This document shows positions 23,649 through 33,950 of a stretch of 43,671 bases of DNA, in pieces (within the stretch, counting starts at the first letter, position 1; every line of letters begins with the position of its first letter). The DNA lies in the NCBI GenBank assembly GCA_021738045.1, contig JAIPCU010000007.1:1-43671 (forward strand), given 5' to 3'. This stretch comes from Candidatus Methylopumilus sp. GTDB taxonomy: Bacteria > Pseudomonadota > Gammaproteobacteria > Burkholderiales > Burkholderiaceae_B. Made by a program: the position numbers and the translations under genes. The notes under the pieces are model-generated. The model saw only the letters and a program-made list of their open reading frames with translations. It was not told the origin of the DNA and did no database searches.

Positions 23649-23670
23649 AAGAGGCCCCGAAGGGCCTCTT
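23649..23670 (-). terminator. Hairpin between gap and pgk
   Basis: Perfect 9-bp stem AAGAGGCCC / GGGCCTCTT around a tight CGAA loop, beginning 16 nt after the gap stop in the minus direction. The following bases are TTTGCTTAA, a weak U-tract, so it may be a partial terminator or a processing/stability hairpin that sets gap above pgk expression. Confidence 0.65.
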
Positions 23671-23685
23671 GTTCGTACGTGGCAA

Positions 23686-24696
23686 TTATTTTGCCGACAT
23701 CAACGCAGTCGTGGTGTCGAGCATGCGGTTGCTAAAGCCCCACTCGTTGTCATACCAAGACGACACCTTCACCAACGAACCCGACACTTTAGTCAGAGTC
23801 GAGTCGAAGTTACTTGAGGCTGGATTGTGATTGAAGTCAATCGAAACAAGCTGCTCAGTTTGATACGTCAGGATACCTTTGAGCTTACCTTCAGAGGCAG
23901 TCTTCAAAATCGCGTTGACTTCGTCAACGGTTGTATCGCGCTTGGCGATAAATGATAAGTCAACCAGCGACACATTGATTGTGGGCACGCGAATCGCAAA
24001 GCCATCAAGCTTGCCATTGAGCTCGGGCAATACCAAGCCAACCGCAACAGCAGCACCAGTTTTGGCGGGGATCATGCTCATGGTGGCCGAGCGTGCACGG
24101 CGCAGATCTTCGTGATACACGTCGGTCAGCACTTGATCGTTGGTATAAGAGTGAATTGTTGTCATCAACCCGGTCACCACACCAAGGGCTTCGTGCAATG
24201 GCTGCACCAAGGGGGCCAGGCAGTTAGTGGTGCAAGAGGCATTCGAAATCACAGTGTCTGAGCTTTTCAGCACGCCATGATTGACGCCATACACAATGGT
24301 TGCATCAACATCTTTACCACCTGGTGCTGAAATAATGACTTTTTTAGCGCCACCTTTGATGTGAGCCGAGGCTTTTTCTTTAGTCGTGAAGAAGCCCGTG
24401 CACTCGAGCACGACGTCAACCTTGAGTTCGCCCCAGGGTAATTCAGCTGGGTTGCGATTGGCTAGTACACGAATCTTGTCGCCGTTAACCACCATGAAAT
24501 CACCATCAACGCCAACCGTGCCCGAGAACTTGCCGTGGGCGGTGTCGTATTGGGTCAAATGGGCATTGGTCTTGGGATCACCCAAGTCATTAATGGCTAC
24601 GATTTGGATATCGTGCTTTTTGCCGCCCTCGTAATGTGCACGCAAAATATTACGGCCGATACGGCCATAGCCGTTAATAGCAACGCGAATCGTCAT
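23686..24696 (-). CDS. gap: Glyceraldehyde-3-phosphate dehydrogenase, type I
   Basis: NAD(P)-dependent dehydrogenase that converts glyceraldehyde 3-phosphate and phosphate to 1,3-bisphosphoglycerate. The 336-residue protein starts with the Rossmann segment [20 protein letters not shown]. The active-site cysteine is in [13 protein letters not shown] (about 152-164), with the activating histidine in TIHSYTNDQ and the C-terminal [14 protein letters not shown] signature. The ATG at 24696 has a strong AGGAG 9-10 nt upstream. Tkt ends only 29 bp before it, so tkt-gap form an operon, with pgk downstream across a hairpin. Confidence 0.97.
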   Translation of the reverse strand: MTIRVAINGYGRIGRNILRAHYEGGKKHDIQIVAINDLGDPKTNAHLTQYDTAHGKFSGTVGVDGDFMVVNGDKIRVLANRNPAELPWGELKVDVVLECTGFFTTKEKASAHIKGGAKKVIISAPGGKDVDATIVYGVNHGVLKSSDTVISNASCTTNCLAPLVQPLHEALGVVTGLMTTIHSYTNDQVLTDVYHEDLRRARSATMSMIPAKTGAAVAVGLVLPELNGKLDGFAIRVPTINVSLVDLSFIAKRDTTVDEVNAILKTASEGKLKGILTYQTEQLVSIDFNHNPASSNFDSTLTKVSGSLVKVSSWYDNEWGFSNRMLDTTTALMSAK

Positions 24697-24725
24697 GATG
24701 TGTCGAGCTCCTGATTATTTGAAAT

Positions 24726-26771
24726 TTACAAAAGATTTTTAACGGCTTGCGCGACTTTTTCTGCCGTCAAGCCAAAATGCTTAAACAACACCCCTGCTGG
24801 TGCTGATTCACCGTAGGTGTCAATGCCAATCACTGCACCGTCAAGCCCTACATACTTGTGCCACAAGCCTGTGACCCCAGCTTCGACTGCGACGCGCGGC
24901 ATACCCTTAGGCAATACTGACGCACGCCAGGCAGCGTCTTGCTGATCAAACACATCCGTACTTGGCATCGACACCACGCGCACCGCAATACCCTCGGCGG
25001 CCAACAGCTTCTGCGCGTCGATCGCGATCGCCACTTCAGAGCCTGTCGCGATGATCGCAGCCTTGGCGTTGGCAACATCTTGCAACACATAACCACCACG
25101 CGCCACATGCGTTAAGGTTTCAGCGCTGCGCGCGACAAACGGTAAGTTCTGACGCGACAACAACAAGGCAGTTGGGCCGCCCGCATGCACATCCATCCCG
25201 ATACTGCTTGGACGACTCACCGCAGCCAACCACGCCGCGGTCGTTTCGACGGTGTCGCAAGGGCGCCATACCGATAAATTAGGAATCAAACGCAGGCTAC
25301 TGGCATGTTCAATCGACTGATGGGTTGGGCCATCTTCACCTAAACCAATTGAGTCATGCGTAAACACGTGCACGACGCGTTGCTTCATCAGGGCTGCCAT
25401 GCGCAAGGCATTGCGTGAGTAATCAGAGAACGTCAAGAACGTGCCGCCAAAGGGCAGATAGCCGCCATGCAAGGCCATGCCATTCATGATGGCGGCCATA
25501 CCAAATTCACGTACGCCGTAATTAATGTGACGGCCAAACTGAAGGCCTGCTGCGCCCGCACGCACAGGTACTGCGCCCTTCCAGTCAGTAAAGTTCGAAC
25601 CCGTCAGGTCAGCAGAACCTCCCAACATCTCGGGTAGCAACTCAACCAAGGCAGTAATCGCCTGCTGCGAGGCTTTACGTGAGGCGACGGTTTCAGCTTT
25701 GTCTTGCATGGCATTCAAAAGCGCTTGTGCGGCGTTTGCAAAATCAGCAGGTAATTCACCACGCATGCGCCGTGTAAATTCGCGCGCCTCGGCAGGAAAC
25801 TGGGTCGAGTAAGCATCGAACTTTTTTTGCCAGGCAGCCTGCGCCTGTGCACCGGCGACGCGCTGATCCCAGCCTTGGTAGACGGACTCAGGGATTTCGA
25901 AAGGGGCATGCGGCCAGTTAATTGCGGTGCGGGTACGAGCGATTTCGTCTGCGCCCAAGGGCGAGCCGTGAACTTTGTCTGTCCCAGCAACAGTCGGTGC
26001 ACCTTTACCAATGACGGTACGGCAAATAATTAAAGACGGGCGAGCCTGCGCAACGCCGGTCAGACGAGCCTGTTTGATGGCCTGATCCACCGCAGCAACA
26101 TCATGGCCATTGGCCACACGCAGGACGTTCCAGCCGTAGGCTTCAAAGCGCTTGGCCGTATCGTCAGCAAACCAGTGTTCAACCTTGCCGTCGATCGAAA
26201 TCCCGTTATCGTCGTACAGCACAACCAATTTGCCCAAGCGCAACGTGCCCGCTAACGAACACACCTCATGCGAAATACCTTCCATCAGGCAACCGTCACC
26301 AACAAAGGCGTAGGTGTGATGATCAACAAATTTATGTTCGGGGCGATTAAATTCAGCGGCTAACAGTGCCTCGGCCAGCGCCATCCCGACGGCATTGGCC
26401 AAACCCTGACCCAGTGGGCCCGTCGTTGTCTCAATGCCAGGCGTGATACCAACCTCAGGGTGCCCTGGCGTTTTAGAGTGCAGCTGACGAAACTTACGCA
26501 ACTCATCCATCGGCAGGTCGTAGCCCGTCAGGTGTAGCAAGGCGTAAATCAACATTGAGCCGTGCCCGTTTGACAATACAAAACGGTCGCGATTCGCCCA
26601 GGCGGGATCGGCTGGGTTGTGACGCAAGTGGCGCGTGAACAGCGCTTGCGCCATTTCGGCCATTCCCATGGGGGCGCCCGGATGCCCAGAGTTGGCTTGC
26701 TGGACCGCGTCCATAGCAAGGGCTCGAATCGCATCGGCCAATTTAACGGGAACAACAGTGTTTGAGTTCAT
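24726..26771 (-). CDS. tkt: Transketolase
   Basis: Thiamine-diphosphate enzyme of the pentose-phosphate and Calvin cycles, moving two-carbon units between sugar phosphates. The ATG at 26771 gives 681 residues, the normal size; a TTG start at 26849 would add 26 residues unlike the family. Motifs are [18 protein letters not shown] (near 20), [31 protein letters not shown], the ThDP motif [12 protein letters not shown]...[10 protein letters not shown], and the C-terminal domain with [14 protein letters not shown]. It leads the tkt-gap-pgk group. It is divergent from rsmE with 97 bp between starts, in which I could not settle a promoter. Confidence 0.97.
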   Translation of the reverse strand: MNSNTVVPVKLADAIRALAMDAVQQANSGHPGAPMGMAEMAQALFTRHLRHNPADPAWANRDRFVLSNGHGSMLIYALLHLTGYDLPMDELRKFRQLHSKTPGHPEVGITPGIETTTGPLGQGLANAVGMALAEALLAAEFNRPEHKFVDHHTYAFVGDGCLMEGISHEVCSLAGTLRLGKLVVLYDDNGISIDGKVEHWFADDTAKRFEAYGWNVLRVANGHDVAAVDQAIKQARLTGVAQARPSLIICRTVIGKGAPTVAGTDKVHGSPLGADEIARTRTAINWPHAPFEIPESVYQGWDQRVAGAQAQAAWQKKFDAYSTQFPAEAREFTRRMRGELPADFANAAQALLNAMQDKAETVASRKASQQAITALVELLPEMLGGSADLTGSNFTDWKGAVPVRAGAAGLQFGRHINYGVREFGMAAIMNGMALHGGYLPFGGTFLTFSDYSRNALRMAALMKQRVVHVFTHDSIGLGEDGPTHQSIEHASSLRLIPNLSVWRPCDTVETTAAWLAAVSRPSSIGMDVHAGGPTALLLSRQNLPFVARSAETLTHVARGGYVLQDVANAKAAIIATGSEVAIAIDAQKLLAAEGIAVRVVSMPSTDVFDQQDAAWRASVLPKGMPRVAVEAGVTGLWHKYVGLDGAVIGIDTYGESAPAGVLFKHFGLTAEKVAQAVKNLL

Positions 26772-26868
26772 GCGATGTGTCCCGCCCGAACAAGCACAGG
26801 AAAAATAGGTTACAAAACGTAGGAGTTTAGCACCCGTATAACCCCTCACCCTCTCTCTAAGCGACCCG

Positions 26869-27609
26869 ATGGCTGACCCCCGCTTTTACTGCTCCGAACC
26901 GGTTTTTGCCGGGCAAGAAATCGTGCTGCCAACGCCTCTGGCTCACCACATCCGCGTCAGACGCCTGGAGGCTGGCGATACGGTGGTGTTATTCGACGGC
27001 CGCGGGGGCGAAATTGCGGGCACACTCAGCTTTGAAGGCAAAAAAACTCTGGTTTTGCTTGGGCAACACAGCCCCATAGAAGCCGAACTGAGTGGCCAAA
27101 TCACGCTAATCCAAGCGCTGCCCTCGGGCGACAAAATGGATTGGATTATCGAAAAAGCAGTCGAGTTGGGCGTGCACAGGGTGATTCCTGTTGCCGCGCA
27201 ACGCAGCGTACTCAAGCTGTCGGGGGCTAGGCTAGAGAAGCGCCTCGAACACTGGCATGGAGTCATTGCGTCAGCCTCTGAACAGTGCGGTCGCAACCGT
27301 TTAATGCACCTCAGTGCCCCACAAAGCCTCGAGCAGGCCATCGGCACCACGGCGCCAGGGCATCGCCTGCTTTGTGACCCCGAGGCTGATCACACACTTG
27401 CAGAGTATGTTGCGGCAAGCCAACAAGAGCAAAAACCGATTGATGTCTTGAGTCTGCTCATTGGCCCAGAAGGGGGTTGGAGCCCTGAAGAGACTGCTGC
27501 CGCTTCGCGACAAGGCGTGACAAATATCAAGTTTGGCTTAAGAGTGCTGCGCACCGAGACAGCCGGACTGGCTTTGGTGGCTGCAACCACCGCGCTACTG
27601 CGCTGGTAA
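26869..27609 (+). CDS. rsmE: 16S rRNA (uracil-1498-N3)-methyltransferase
   Basis: SPOUT-class methyltransferase that puts m3U at position 1498 of 16S rRNA, near the ribosomal P site. The 246-residue protein has an N-terminal PUA-like domain starting PRFYCSEPV and the substrate-side [12 protein letters not shown]. The SPOUT core has [41 protein letters not shown] and the SAM-knot motif [19 protein letters not shown]. The ATG at 26869 has no strong Shine-Dalgarno. It is followed by the 23-bp tandem array and converges with the barstar-like gene. Confidence 0.95.
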   Translation: MADPRFYCSEPVFAGQEIVLPTPLAHHIRVRRLEAGDTVVLFDGRGGEIAGTLSFEGKKTLVLLGQHSPIEAELSGQITLIQALPSGDKMDWIIEKAVELGVHRVIPVAAQRSVLKLSGARLEKRLEHWHGVIASASEQCGRNRLMHLSAPQSLEQAIGTTAPGHRLLCDPEADHTLAEYVAASQQEQKPIDVLSLLIGPEGGWSPEETAAASRQGVTNIKFGLRVLRTETAGLALVAATTALLRW

Positions 27610-27627
27610 CCTGCACTCGCGCCACTA

Positions 27628-27741
27628 TTAGACGTTTAAGTTGCGCGGCTTTAGGCGTTCAAGTCGCCTAGCTTTAGACGTTTAATTTGCGCGGTTTTAG
27701 AGCTTACTTCGCGAAGCTTTAGACGTTTACGTCGCGCGGCG
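27628..27741. repeat. 23-bp tandem repeat, five copies, between rsmE and the barstar-like gene
   Basis: Head-to-tail copies at 27628-27650, 27651-27673, 27674-27696, 27697-27718 (22 bp) and 27719-27741, each beginning TTAGA or TTAGG and ending in a G/C-rich GCGCGGC-like part. Copies 1, 3 and 5 are the most alike; 2 and 4 are diverged, giving a higher-order alternation. It lies in a 176-bp region between convergent genes with no classical terminator. There are no unique spacers, so it is not a CRISPR. Confidence 0.9.
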
Positions 27742-27785
27742 GTGGCTTTGGCCGATACGGGCGCGGCTACAGTGCTACCAACGCG

Positions 27786-28250
27786 TTAAGACGGCTCATC
27801 GCTCCAGTTATTGACCACGCCTGGCTTGTCATCGGGGTGTTTGCCGGCATGCTGGATCCCAAAGATAAATACGCGACCGTTGTCTCGTGCGAACCCCACG
27901 GCATCATTTAACACCTGCATGAACTGCACACCGTCCATGACAATCGCTGCGTCGGCCGAGTGAAGTTTTTCAAAAACCAGCACCAGACCCTCTTTTTGAT
28001 CGAGCAAACTATCGCACAGGCAATCAAAAAACGAGTCAAAACTTGAGCCAAAGAACTGCGGGTAATCGACTGCCTTCACGACCGCGCGAAACACCGCCGA
28101 CCGGCTACGCGCCTTATCGCACTGTGCCACACACCAAGCCAGCCCCTTGTCTGCCGCTGCACCAGAAAGCAAATCGCGCCCGGTGTCAGGATCGAAATCC
28201 CCGCCGTAGCGCAACAGCTGCTTTAATTTTGGATCAACCGCCTTACTCAT
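27786..28250 (-). CDS. Barstar-family protein (RNase inhibitor-like), no partner visible
   Basis: Protein of 154 residues with a barstar-like core: VDYPQFFGSSFDSFFDCLCD (about 61-80) corresponds to the family's P-x-x-(F/Y)-G-x-x-(L/F)-D-x-(L/F)-x-D-C-L segment that forms the inhibitory helix. It is followed by GLVLVFEKLHSADA and a C-terminal beta strand, RVFIFGIQH. Barstar inhibits the secreted ribonuclease barnase, but no barnase-like gene lies nearby. An extra N-terminal region of about 35 residues precedes the core. The ATG at 28250 has AGGAG upstream. It is 125 bp downstream of maeB on the same strand. Immunity against a ribonuclease is one possibility; another protein partner is equally possible. 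Confidence 0.8.
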   Translation of the reverse strand: MSKAVDPKLKQLLRYGGDFDPDTGRDLLSGAAADKGLAWCVAQCDKARSRSAVFRAVVKAVDYPQFFGSSFDSFFDCLCDSLLDQKEGLVLVFEKLHSADAAIVMDGVQFMQVLNDAVGFARDNGRVFIFGIQHAGKHPDDKPGVVNNWSDEPS

Positions 28251-28375
28251 TTCAGAGGGCTCCTAGGACAAGGCCATAAGTGTGACGTATAGTTTTAGCA
28301 TACGACAACTACTTGAGCCTCTTCGATGGTTAATAATTCGTAGTCAAGAGCAAAAAAAACAATAGATTACGCAAA

Positions 28376-30703
28376 TCAAAGCAACTTGGCTTGTTGCTGC
28401 ACAAGAGAGAGGTCGTTGGCCTCAATCACCGTGAGGGCGGTCATATTGACGATTCGGCGCACTGTCGCGCTCGTGGTCAGTATGTGCACCGGTGCGTTCG
28501 CGCCCAACAAGAAGGGACCAACCGCCACGTTTCCGCCAGAAACCGTTTTAAGCAAGTTATAGGCAATATTGCCAGAGTCAACATTGGGGCACACCAACAA
28601 ATTCGCTGAACCTTTTAAGGTCGAGGACGGCAAAATCTTCATGCGCAGCGCCTCGTCTAAGGCGCAATCACCATGCATCTCACCGTCAACCTCAAGCTCA
28701 GGAGCCTGCTCTCGAATCAACGCGAGAGCCCGTTGCATCTTGGCACCCGAGACCGAACTGCCTGAACCAAAGTTTGAACGCGAGAGCAAGGCAACCTTCG
28801 GCACTAAATTTAAACGCCGCATTTGTGCTGCTGCCGAGATCGTGAACTCGGCAATTTGCTCGGCGGTTGGGTCGTCGTTGACGTGTGTATCGACCAACGC
28901 CAACGTCTGCTCGGGCAACAACAAAATATTCATCGCGGCGTACGTCGAGGTGCCTTGCTGTTTTCCAATCACTTGATCGATATAACGCAGATGATTGGCA
29001 TAACCGCTGACGGTGCCACAAATCATGCCATCGGCGTCCCCCATTTTGACCATCGAGGCGCCAATCAACGTTAAGCGACGACGCATTTCAACCCGGGCCA
29101 TTTCTTTGGTCACGCCGCTGCGACACATTTTTTCCCAGTAGGCTGTCCAATATTGATGAAAGCGCGGGTCAAAATCTGGATCGGTCACTTCAACATCTTC
29201 GCCCAAACGCAAGCGTAAACCAAACTTTTCAATGCGGGCTTTCAACACTGCAGGGCGCCCGACCAAGATGGGCTTTGCCAGTTTTTCGTCAACGATCACT
29301 TGCACCGCGCGTAAGACACGCTCATCTTCGCCCTCGGTGAACACAATACGTGTCCGACCACCTGAACGAACGTGCGATTTAGCGCCTGCAAACAGGGGCT
29401 TCATAAATGCACCCGAGCGATAGACAAACTGCTCAAGCTGCTCGACATAGCTCTCTAGGTCAGCGATTGGGCGAGTTGCAACGCCGCACTCCATCGCAGC
29501 TTTCGCCACGGCCGGGGCGATGCGCACAATCAACCGCGGATCAAAAGGCTTGGGAATAAAGGAATTAGGACCAAACGCGACATCATATTGACCATAGGCG
29601 GCTGCAACCACCTCGCTTTGCTCTTCTTGAGCAAGCTTGGCAATCGCCACGACCGCGGCTTTTTCCATTTCGCGCGTAATCGTCGTGGCACCAACGTCTA
29701 ACGCACCTCGAAAAATATACGGAAAACACAAAACGTTGTTGACCTGATTGGGATAATCAGAGCGACCTGTGGCCATCACAATATCATCACGCACCGCGTG
29801 TGCGTCAGCGGGCAAGATCTCAGGATTAGGGTTGGCCAGCGCCAAAATCAAAGGCTTGGCAGCCATCACCTTGACCATCTCAGGCTTGAGCACACCGCCG
29901 GCCGATAAACCTAAAAATACGTCTGCACCACCAATAATGTCAGCGAGTTTGCGGGCCTCGGTTTTTTGCGCAAAACGCGTTTTATCGGGGTCCATCAAGA
30001 CGGTACGGCCTTCATAGACCACGCCCTCAATATCTGACACCCAAATATTCTTGAGCGGCAAGCCCAAATCCACCATTAAATCCAGGCATGCTAAGGCTGC
30101 GGCACCAGCGCCCGACACCACAACTTTGACTTGCTTAATATCTTTACCAACAACTTCTAGCCCGTTAATGAAAGCGGCCGACACACAAATCGCTGTGCCG
30201 TGCTGGTCATCATGAAACACAGGAATACGCATGCGCTCGCGCAACTTACGCTCGACGATAAAGCACTCGGGGGCCTTGATATCCTCAAGATTGATCCCAC
30301 CAAAGGTTGGCTCAAGGCCCGCAATAATTTCGACAAGTTTGTCTGGGTCTTGTTCGTTGATCTCAATATCAAAGACATCAATGCCAGCGAATTTCTTGAA
30401 CAGTACTGCCTTACCTTCCATCACAGGCTTTGAGGCCAAAGGGCCAATATTGCCCAACCCAAGTACCGCCGTACCGTTGGTGATCACGCCAACAAGATTG
30501 CCGCGCGCCGTGTACCGAAACGCGTTCGCCGGATCTGCCACAATTTCTTCGCAGGCCGCAGCCACACCGGGCGAGTACGCCAACGCTAAGTCGCGCTGAT
30601 TAGACAGCGTTTTAGTGGGGGTGACCGAAATCTTACCAGGGCGACCCTGCTCGTGATATTCGAGCGCGGCCTGACGAAAGGTTTTTTCCATAGTGCTCTG
30701 CAT
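28376..30703 (-). CDS. maeB: NADP-dependent malic enzyme, two-domain (MaeB)
   Basis: Oxidative decarboxylation of malate to pyruvate and CO2 with NADPH formation. The 775-residue protein has a malic-enzyme half (about 1-430) with [31 protein letters not shown] and [16 protein letters not shown], the NADP-site [16 protein letters not shown], and [10 protein letters not shown] phosphotransacetylase-like C-terminal half (about 440-775) follows, with [17 protein letters not shown]; in E. coli MaeB this half is thought to be regulatory, not catalytic. The start is either the ATG at 30703 or the fourth-codon-later ATG at 30691; neither has a strong ribosome site. The gene lies 9 bp after the FAD-binding protein gene, so they are co-transcribed. 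Confidence 0.95.
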   Translation of the reverse strand: MQSTMEKTFRQAALEYHEQGRPGKISVTPTKTLSNQRDLALAYSPGVAAACEEIVADPANAFRYTARGNLVGVITNGTAVLGLGNIGPLASKPVMEGKAVLFKKFAGIDVFDIEINEQDPDKLVEIIAGLEPTFGGINLEDIKAPECFIVERKLRERMRIPVFHDDQHGTAICVSAAFINGLEVVGKDIKQVKVVVSGAGAAALACLDLMVDLGLPLKNIWVSDIEGVVYEGRTVLMDPDKTRFAQKTEARKLADIIGGADVFLGLSAGGVLKPEMVKVMAAKPLILALANPNPEILPADAHAVRDDIVMATGRSDYPNQVNNVLCFPYIFRGALDVGATTITREMEKAAVVAIAKLAQEEQSEVVAAAYGQYDVAFGPNSFIPKPFDPRLIVRIAPAVAKAAMECGVATRPIADLESYVEQLEQFVYRSGAFMKPLFAGAKSHVRSGGRTRIVFTEGEDERVLRAVQVIVDEKLAKPILVGRPAVLKARIEKFGLRLRLGEDVEVTDPDFDPRFHQYWTAYWEKMCRSGVTKEMARVEMRRRLTLIGASMVKMGDADGMICGTVSGYANHLRYIDQVIGKQQGTSTYAAMNILLLPEQTLALVDTHVNDDPTAEQIAEFTISAAAQMRRLNLVPKVALLSRSNFGSGSSVSGAKMQRALALIREQAPELEVDGEMHGDCALDEALRMKILPSSTLKGSANLLVCPNVDSGNIAYNLLKTVSGGNVAVGPFLLGANAPVHILTTSATVRRIVNMTALTVIEANDLSLVQQQAKLL

Positions 30704-30712
30704 GTGAACGAT

Positions 30713-31639
30713 TTAAGAAGCCGATTCTAGCCCCTTTAGCTTAGAGTTTGAACCGAATACCCCTAATGGATCAAGGATGTGCTTGAGTTCTTGATCAAGG
30801 TGTGACGCAAGTTCTTTATCGTATTCGCTCGCTGGTGCTTCGCGGGCAACTTGGGACTGTGCATCGGCGCGCTTGAGCCAAAGGGCCTGCACCCAGCCTA
30901 ATCTGCCTTGATGCCCAAACAGCAATTGCGCAAGATGAGGTTCGTGAGCAGCGGTAGCAATCAGGGCATCCAGTCGGTAGCACGCAGGCCACGGGACCAA
31001 CTGCGTGCAGCGCAGTGCAGCCTCTGAGCCAGCCAACTCAAAAAGCTTAGGCACCAACCGCTGCACGGTCAGACTACGTAGCGGTGCTTTCGCGGTTGCC
31101 CCAAAAGGGCCAAGCACTTCAACTGTTCCATCCGCCAACAAAACTTCTGCTTGCTCAACAAGCCGAATTGAATCGAGCACCCCACCCGAAACGGTTTCGG
31201 GCCAGGCAAACCACTGTGCCACCGTCAGCTCAGGAGGCAGATTCATTCCAGCAAAAACGCCCGTTTCTTTGAGTTGCTCCACCGTACAGCCAGCGTCAGC
31301 TCGCCACACGCCCGTTCGCGAATCGACCAGAGATAACGTCGCCCCGGCAGGCTGGGGCGACACCCAAAGCGTCGCTTGTGTGCGGGCAGCGGGGAGTTCG
31401 CCCCCCTCTAACATCAGTGCCACGCGATATTCTTGGCACAAGGCACGCGCATGCGCGATATCCTCGAGGCGAACCGGCTTAAGCCAAGCCTGCGGCGCCT
31501 GCTCAGGGTGCGCATTTGAAGGCGCTGTGCGCACGCTCCCTAAACACGTCCGCTCAAGGCGAGCACAAAACTGCTCAAAAGGCGTGGCCGAGGTGCGGCG
31601 CCCCATTAAAAAAGCACGTCGAGATGTTGGCGTAACCAC
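30713..31639 (-). CDS. Degenerate FAD-binding oxidoreductase-like protein upstream of maeB
   Basis: Protein of 308 residues resembling a shortened FAD-binding (PCMH/GlcD-like) oxidoreductase. KPVRLEDIAHARALCQEYRV matches the first strand-helix of the FAD domain, and LKHILDPLGVFGSNSKL recalls the C-terminal LDPxGxFNPGK signature. However, the usual GGGT-type pyrophosphate loop is replaced by LEGGELPAAR and no covalent-His motif is obvious, so flavin binding is doubtful. The N-terminus has a twin-arginine-looking SRRAFLMGRR but no hydrophobic stretch behind it, so it is probably not a Tat signal. The GTG start at 31639 (AGAGG about 10 nt upstream) competes with an ATG at 31606. Probably first gene of the maeB transcript and divergent from the aminotransferase. 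Function unknown. Confidence 0.7.
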   Translation of the reverse strand: MVTPTSRRAFLMGRRTSATPFEQFCARLERTCLGSVRTAPSNAHPEQAPQAWLKPVRLEDIAHARALCQEYRVALMLEGGELPAARTQATLWVSPQPAGATLSLVDSRTGVWRADAGCTVEQLKETGVFAGMNLPPELTVAQWFAWPETVSGGVLDSIRLVEQAEVLLADGTVEVLGPFGATAKAPLRSLTVQRLVPKLFELAGSEAALRCTQLVPWPACYRLDALIATAAHEPHLAQLLFGHQGRLGWVQALWLKRADAQSQVAREAPASEYDKELASHLDQELKHILDPLGVFGSNSKLKGLESAS

Positions 31640-31670
31640 TACAATTCAGCCTCTTACGGAGAGATAGGTC

Positions 31671-32828
31671 ATGACAGTTCTTGCAGCACGTACCGCCGAT
31701 ACCGTGACCTTTCACGCGGTCGAACTCTTTAAACAAGCCACAGCTTTACAACGCAGTGGCATTGACATTATCAGCCTTGGCGTCGGAGAACCCGACTTTA
31801 CCGCAGCCCCGCAAGTGATCCAAGCCATGCAACTCGCCGCACAGTCTGGCAAAAGTGGCTATTCGCCCCCGGCTGGCTTGCCCGAACTCAGAGAAGCGAT
31901 CGCGGGGTTCTACACCAAACAGCTTGGCGCCAAAGTCGACCCGAATCGTGTCATCGTAACCTCGGGCGCAAGCGGCGCACTGTTGCTGGCCGCGATGGCG
32001 CTGGTCAACCCAGGCGATGAAGTCTTGATGCCCGACCCCTGCTACCCGCCAAATCGCAACTTCGTTGGTGCGGCCGGAGGCACCACAAAACTCATTCCCA
32101 CCACCATCGCTAACCGCTTTCAACTCTCAGACACCGACATTGAGCAACATTGGGGGCCAGCGACACGCGGTGTATTGATCGCCTCGCCAAGCAACCCCAC
32201 CGGCACCTCGATCCCGCGTGACGCCCTCACCCGACTGATCCAACAAGTGCATGCCCGCAACGGGTTTGTGATGATGGACGAAATTTATTTAAGCTTGTCC
32301 TACGACGGTGCGCGTCAGTCTGCACTCGCCATCGACGACAACCTGATTATCCTGAATAGTTTTTCAAAGTATTTCAACATGACAGGTTGGCGACTGGGCT
32401 GGATGATTGTGCCAACTCATATGGTTGAACCAATTGAAAAAATGGCCGCGAGTTTAGCGATTTGTGCTCCCACTCTCGCCCAACACGGCGCCATCGCTTG
32501 TTTTGACCCAGAGGCCTTGGCGCTATTTGAACAACGTCGCGAAGCCTTCAGGCAACGTCGTGATTATCTGGTGCCGGCCCTGAAAGCCTTAAACATTGAT
32601 GTACCCGTGACGCCCGACGGCGCGTTTTATATCTACGGCGACATTTCAGCGCATTCTTCAGACAGCAGCGCTTTTTCGGCGTCACTATTAAAGGGCGCGC
32701 GCGTCGCCGCAGTCGCAGGTTTAGACTTTGGGCCCGCACATGCCGCACACACTATGCGCTTTGCGTACACCACGGGGCTTGACCGCCTACAAGAAGCGAT
32801 CCATCGCATGAAGGCGTTTTTAGGCTAA
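31671..32828 (+). CDS. Pyridoxal-phosphate aminotransferase, class I/II
   Basis: Fold-type I aminotransferase of 385 residues, cytosolic. Visible are LGVGEPDFTAAPQVI (near 36), YSPPAGLPELREAI, the PLP-ring region VTSGASGALLLAAMAL, SPSNPTGTSIP (conserved Asn), MDEIYLSLSYDG (Asp and Tyr), and the PLP-lysine site NSFSKYFNMTGWRLGWM (about 226-242). The family includes aspartate, alanine and related aminotransferases; the amino donor cannot be fixed from sequence. The ATG at 31671 has GGAG 9-10 nt upstream. It is divergent from the FAD-like gene with only 31 bp between starts, and it converges with the transglycosylase gene, their stops 3 bp apart. Confidence 0.92.
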   Translation: MTVLAARTADTVTFHAVELFKQATALQRSGIDIISLGVGEPDFTAAPQVIQAMQLAAQSGKSGYSPPAGLPELREAIAGFYTKQLGAKVDPNRVIVTSGASGALLLAAMALVNPGDEVLMPDPCYPPNRNFVGAAGGTTKLIPTTIANRFQLSDTDIEQHWGPATRGVLIASPSNPTGTSIPRDALTRLIQQVHARNGFVMMDEIYLSLSYDGARQSALAIDDNLIILNSFSKYFNMTGWRLGWMIVPTHMVEPIEKMAASLAICAPTLAQHGAIACFDPEALALFEQRREAFRQRRDYLVPALKALNIDVPVTPDGAFYIYGDISAHSSDSSAFSASLLKGARVAAVAGLDFGPAHAAHTMRFAYTTGLDRLQEAIHRMKAFLG

Positions 32829-32831
32829 CGC

Positions 32832-33884
32832 TCAGTCTTTTAGCGCGATCGAACCCGCGAGCGCTAAACGACGTCGCTCAGAGAGCACTTTTTCTGTGTA
32901 GCCGCCGTCGGCGTTCGGGCCGCTCGCACCGCAATAGCAAAGCAACCCGCCTGCAACCGAGCCCCTTGTCCGAATGCAATACGCCAAAATAAACGCACCC
33001 ACGCGAATATTAGCGACTGGATTAAACACCATCGTTTCGCCGCGTCCAAGCTTGGTGAATTTATCGCGATGGACACTCATCATGATCTGCATCAGCCCAG
33101 TCGGGCCACCGACCTGACCGCCCGCATACGGATTAAAACGCGACTCTGTGGCAATGATCGCTAGCAACAACAGTGGATCGACTTTTAACTCATCGCCCAC
33201 CACATAAGCGGTTTCAACGAACATTTGGGCGGCTTGGTTTGCGACCAAATACTTACGCGACAAGTATTGAATTAAAGCGTCTTGCTGATTTTGACTTAAA
33301 GCTTGACGCTGCAACACCTGTGCCAGGCTCGCGCCACTGCCTGACGCAGGGGCTTGTGCCGCCACGGCTAACTCATGCTGCACTGTTGCCAAGGGGGTCT
33401 TGGTTGCTGCGACCGGTGCTCGTGGCGCTGCCGCCTCTGGGGCCAACGCTGTGTTGGTTGCTGCACTATTTTGCTCAGCCGAACTAGGAGGCGACGAACT
33501 GCTCGGGATCGCTAGATCTGCCCGCGACGTGGCGCTTGGAGTGCTAGGCGCGACCACGGGGGGCGAGCGCACTGCTACCGAGGGCGGCAAGGTTTCACCC
33601 CGTATCGGCTCTAAGTCAACGGCAGCAACAATCGTACCAATGGGTGCGCTGGTGTTTGTCGTTGCCAACGGGATCAAGGCGTCGGGCACGAGGGCATAAA
33701 GAAGTGCCGCATGAATTTGCAAGGCCTGCCCGCGCAGCGTGGGCATCGTCAGCACCATCGTACCAGCCACCAGTACTGAAATCCCAAGGTAGATCGCGCA
33801 AGTTCGCACAAACTCTGCCAGATTGCGGTAGAGCCCGCTCACTAGTTGTTGTGTCACAAGCCAGGCAGGGGTGAGAGTCATCAT
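32832..33884 (-). CDS. Membrane-anchored lytic transglycosylase (SLT domain)
   Basis: Peptidoglycan-cleaving enzyme of 350 residues. Near the N-terminus is a single hydrophobic segment (CAIYLGISVLVAGTMVLTMP, about 29-48), probably an uncleaved anchor. A long Ser/Ala/Pro/Thr-rich periplasmic linker follows to about residue 200, and then the SLT domain. There the catalytic glutamate is in AIIATESRFNPYAGG, with GLMQIMMSVH and FNPVANIRVGAFILAYC, all standard family motifs; YCGASG stands for the usual YNxG. The start is the ATG at 33884 or the next codon, also ATG. The linker is an extended tether that could reach the murein layer. Confidence 0.9.
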   Translation of the reverse strand: MMTLTPAWLVTQQLVSGLYRNLAEFVRTCAIYLGISVLVAGTMVLTMPTLRGQALQIHAALLYALVPDALIPLATTNTSAPIGTIVAAVDLEPIRGETLPPSVAVRSPPVVAPSTPSATSRADLAIPSSSSPPSSAEQNSAATNTALAPEAAAPRAPVAATKTPLATVQHELAVAAQAPASGSGASLAQVLQRQALSQNQQDALIQYLSRKYLVANQAAQMFVETAYVVGDELKVDPLLLLAIIATESRFNPYAGGQVGGPTGLMQIMMSVHRDKFTKLGRGETMVFNPVANIRVGAFILAYCIRTRGSVAGGLLCYCGASGPNADGGYTEKVLSERRRLALAGSIALKD

Positions 33885-33950
33885 GTTCGAGCCTCAGAGC
33901 GGACGGCGACCTGAAGACTAAAAAGGTTCAAGCGCTGTAGGGTCATGATT

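Noticed and set aside
26772-26849. N-terminal extension of transketolase from a TTG at 26849
   Set aside because: The ATG at 26771 gives the normal length and family-like start; the extra 26 residues look like untranslated leader.
26772-26868. Promoter pair between tkt and rsmE
   Set aside because: TTACAA and TATAAC occur on the plus strand but are spaced 21 nt apart; no convincing alternative was found on either strand.
27628-27741. CRISPR array
   Set aside because: Repeats are directly adjacent with no unique spacers, vary between copies, and no cas gene is present.
28251-28375. Terminator after maeB
   Set aside because: A run of eight T on the minus strand has no stable hairpin just ahead of it.
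30713-31639. Tat-exported flavoprotein upstream of maeB
   Set aside because: SRRAFLMGRR is followed by polar residues, not a hydrophobic segment, so a Tat signal is unlikely.
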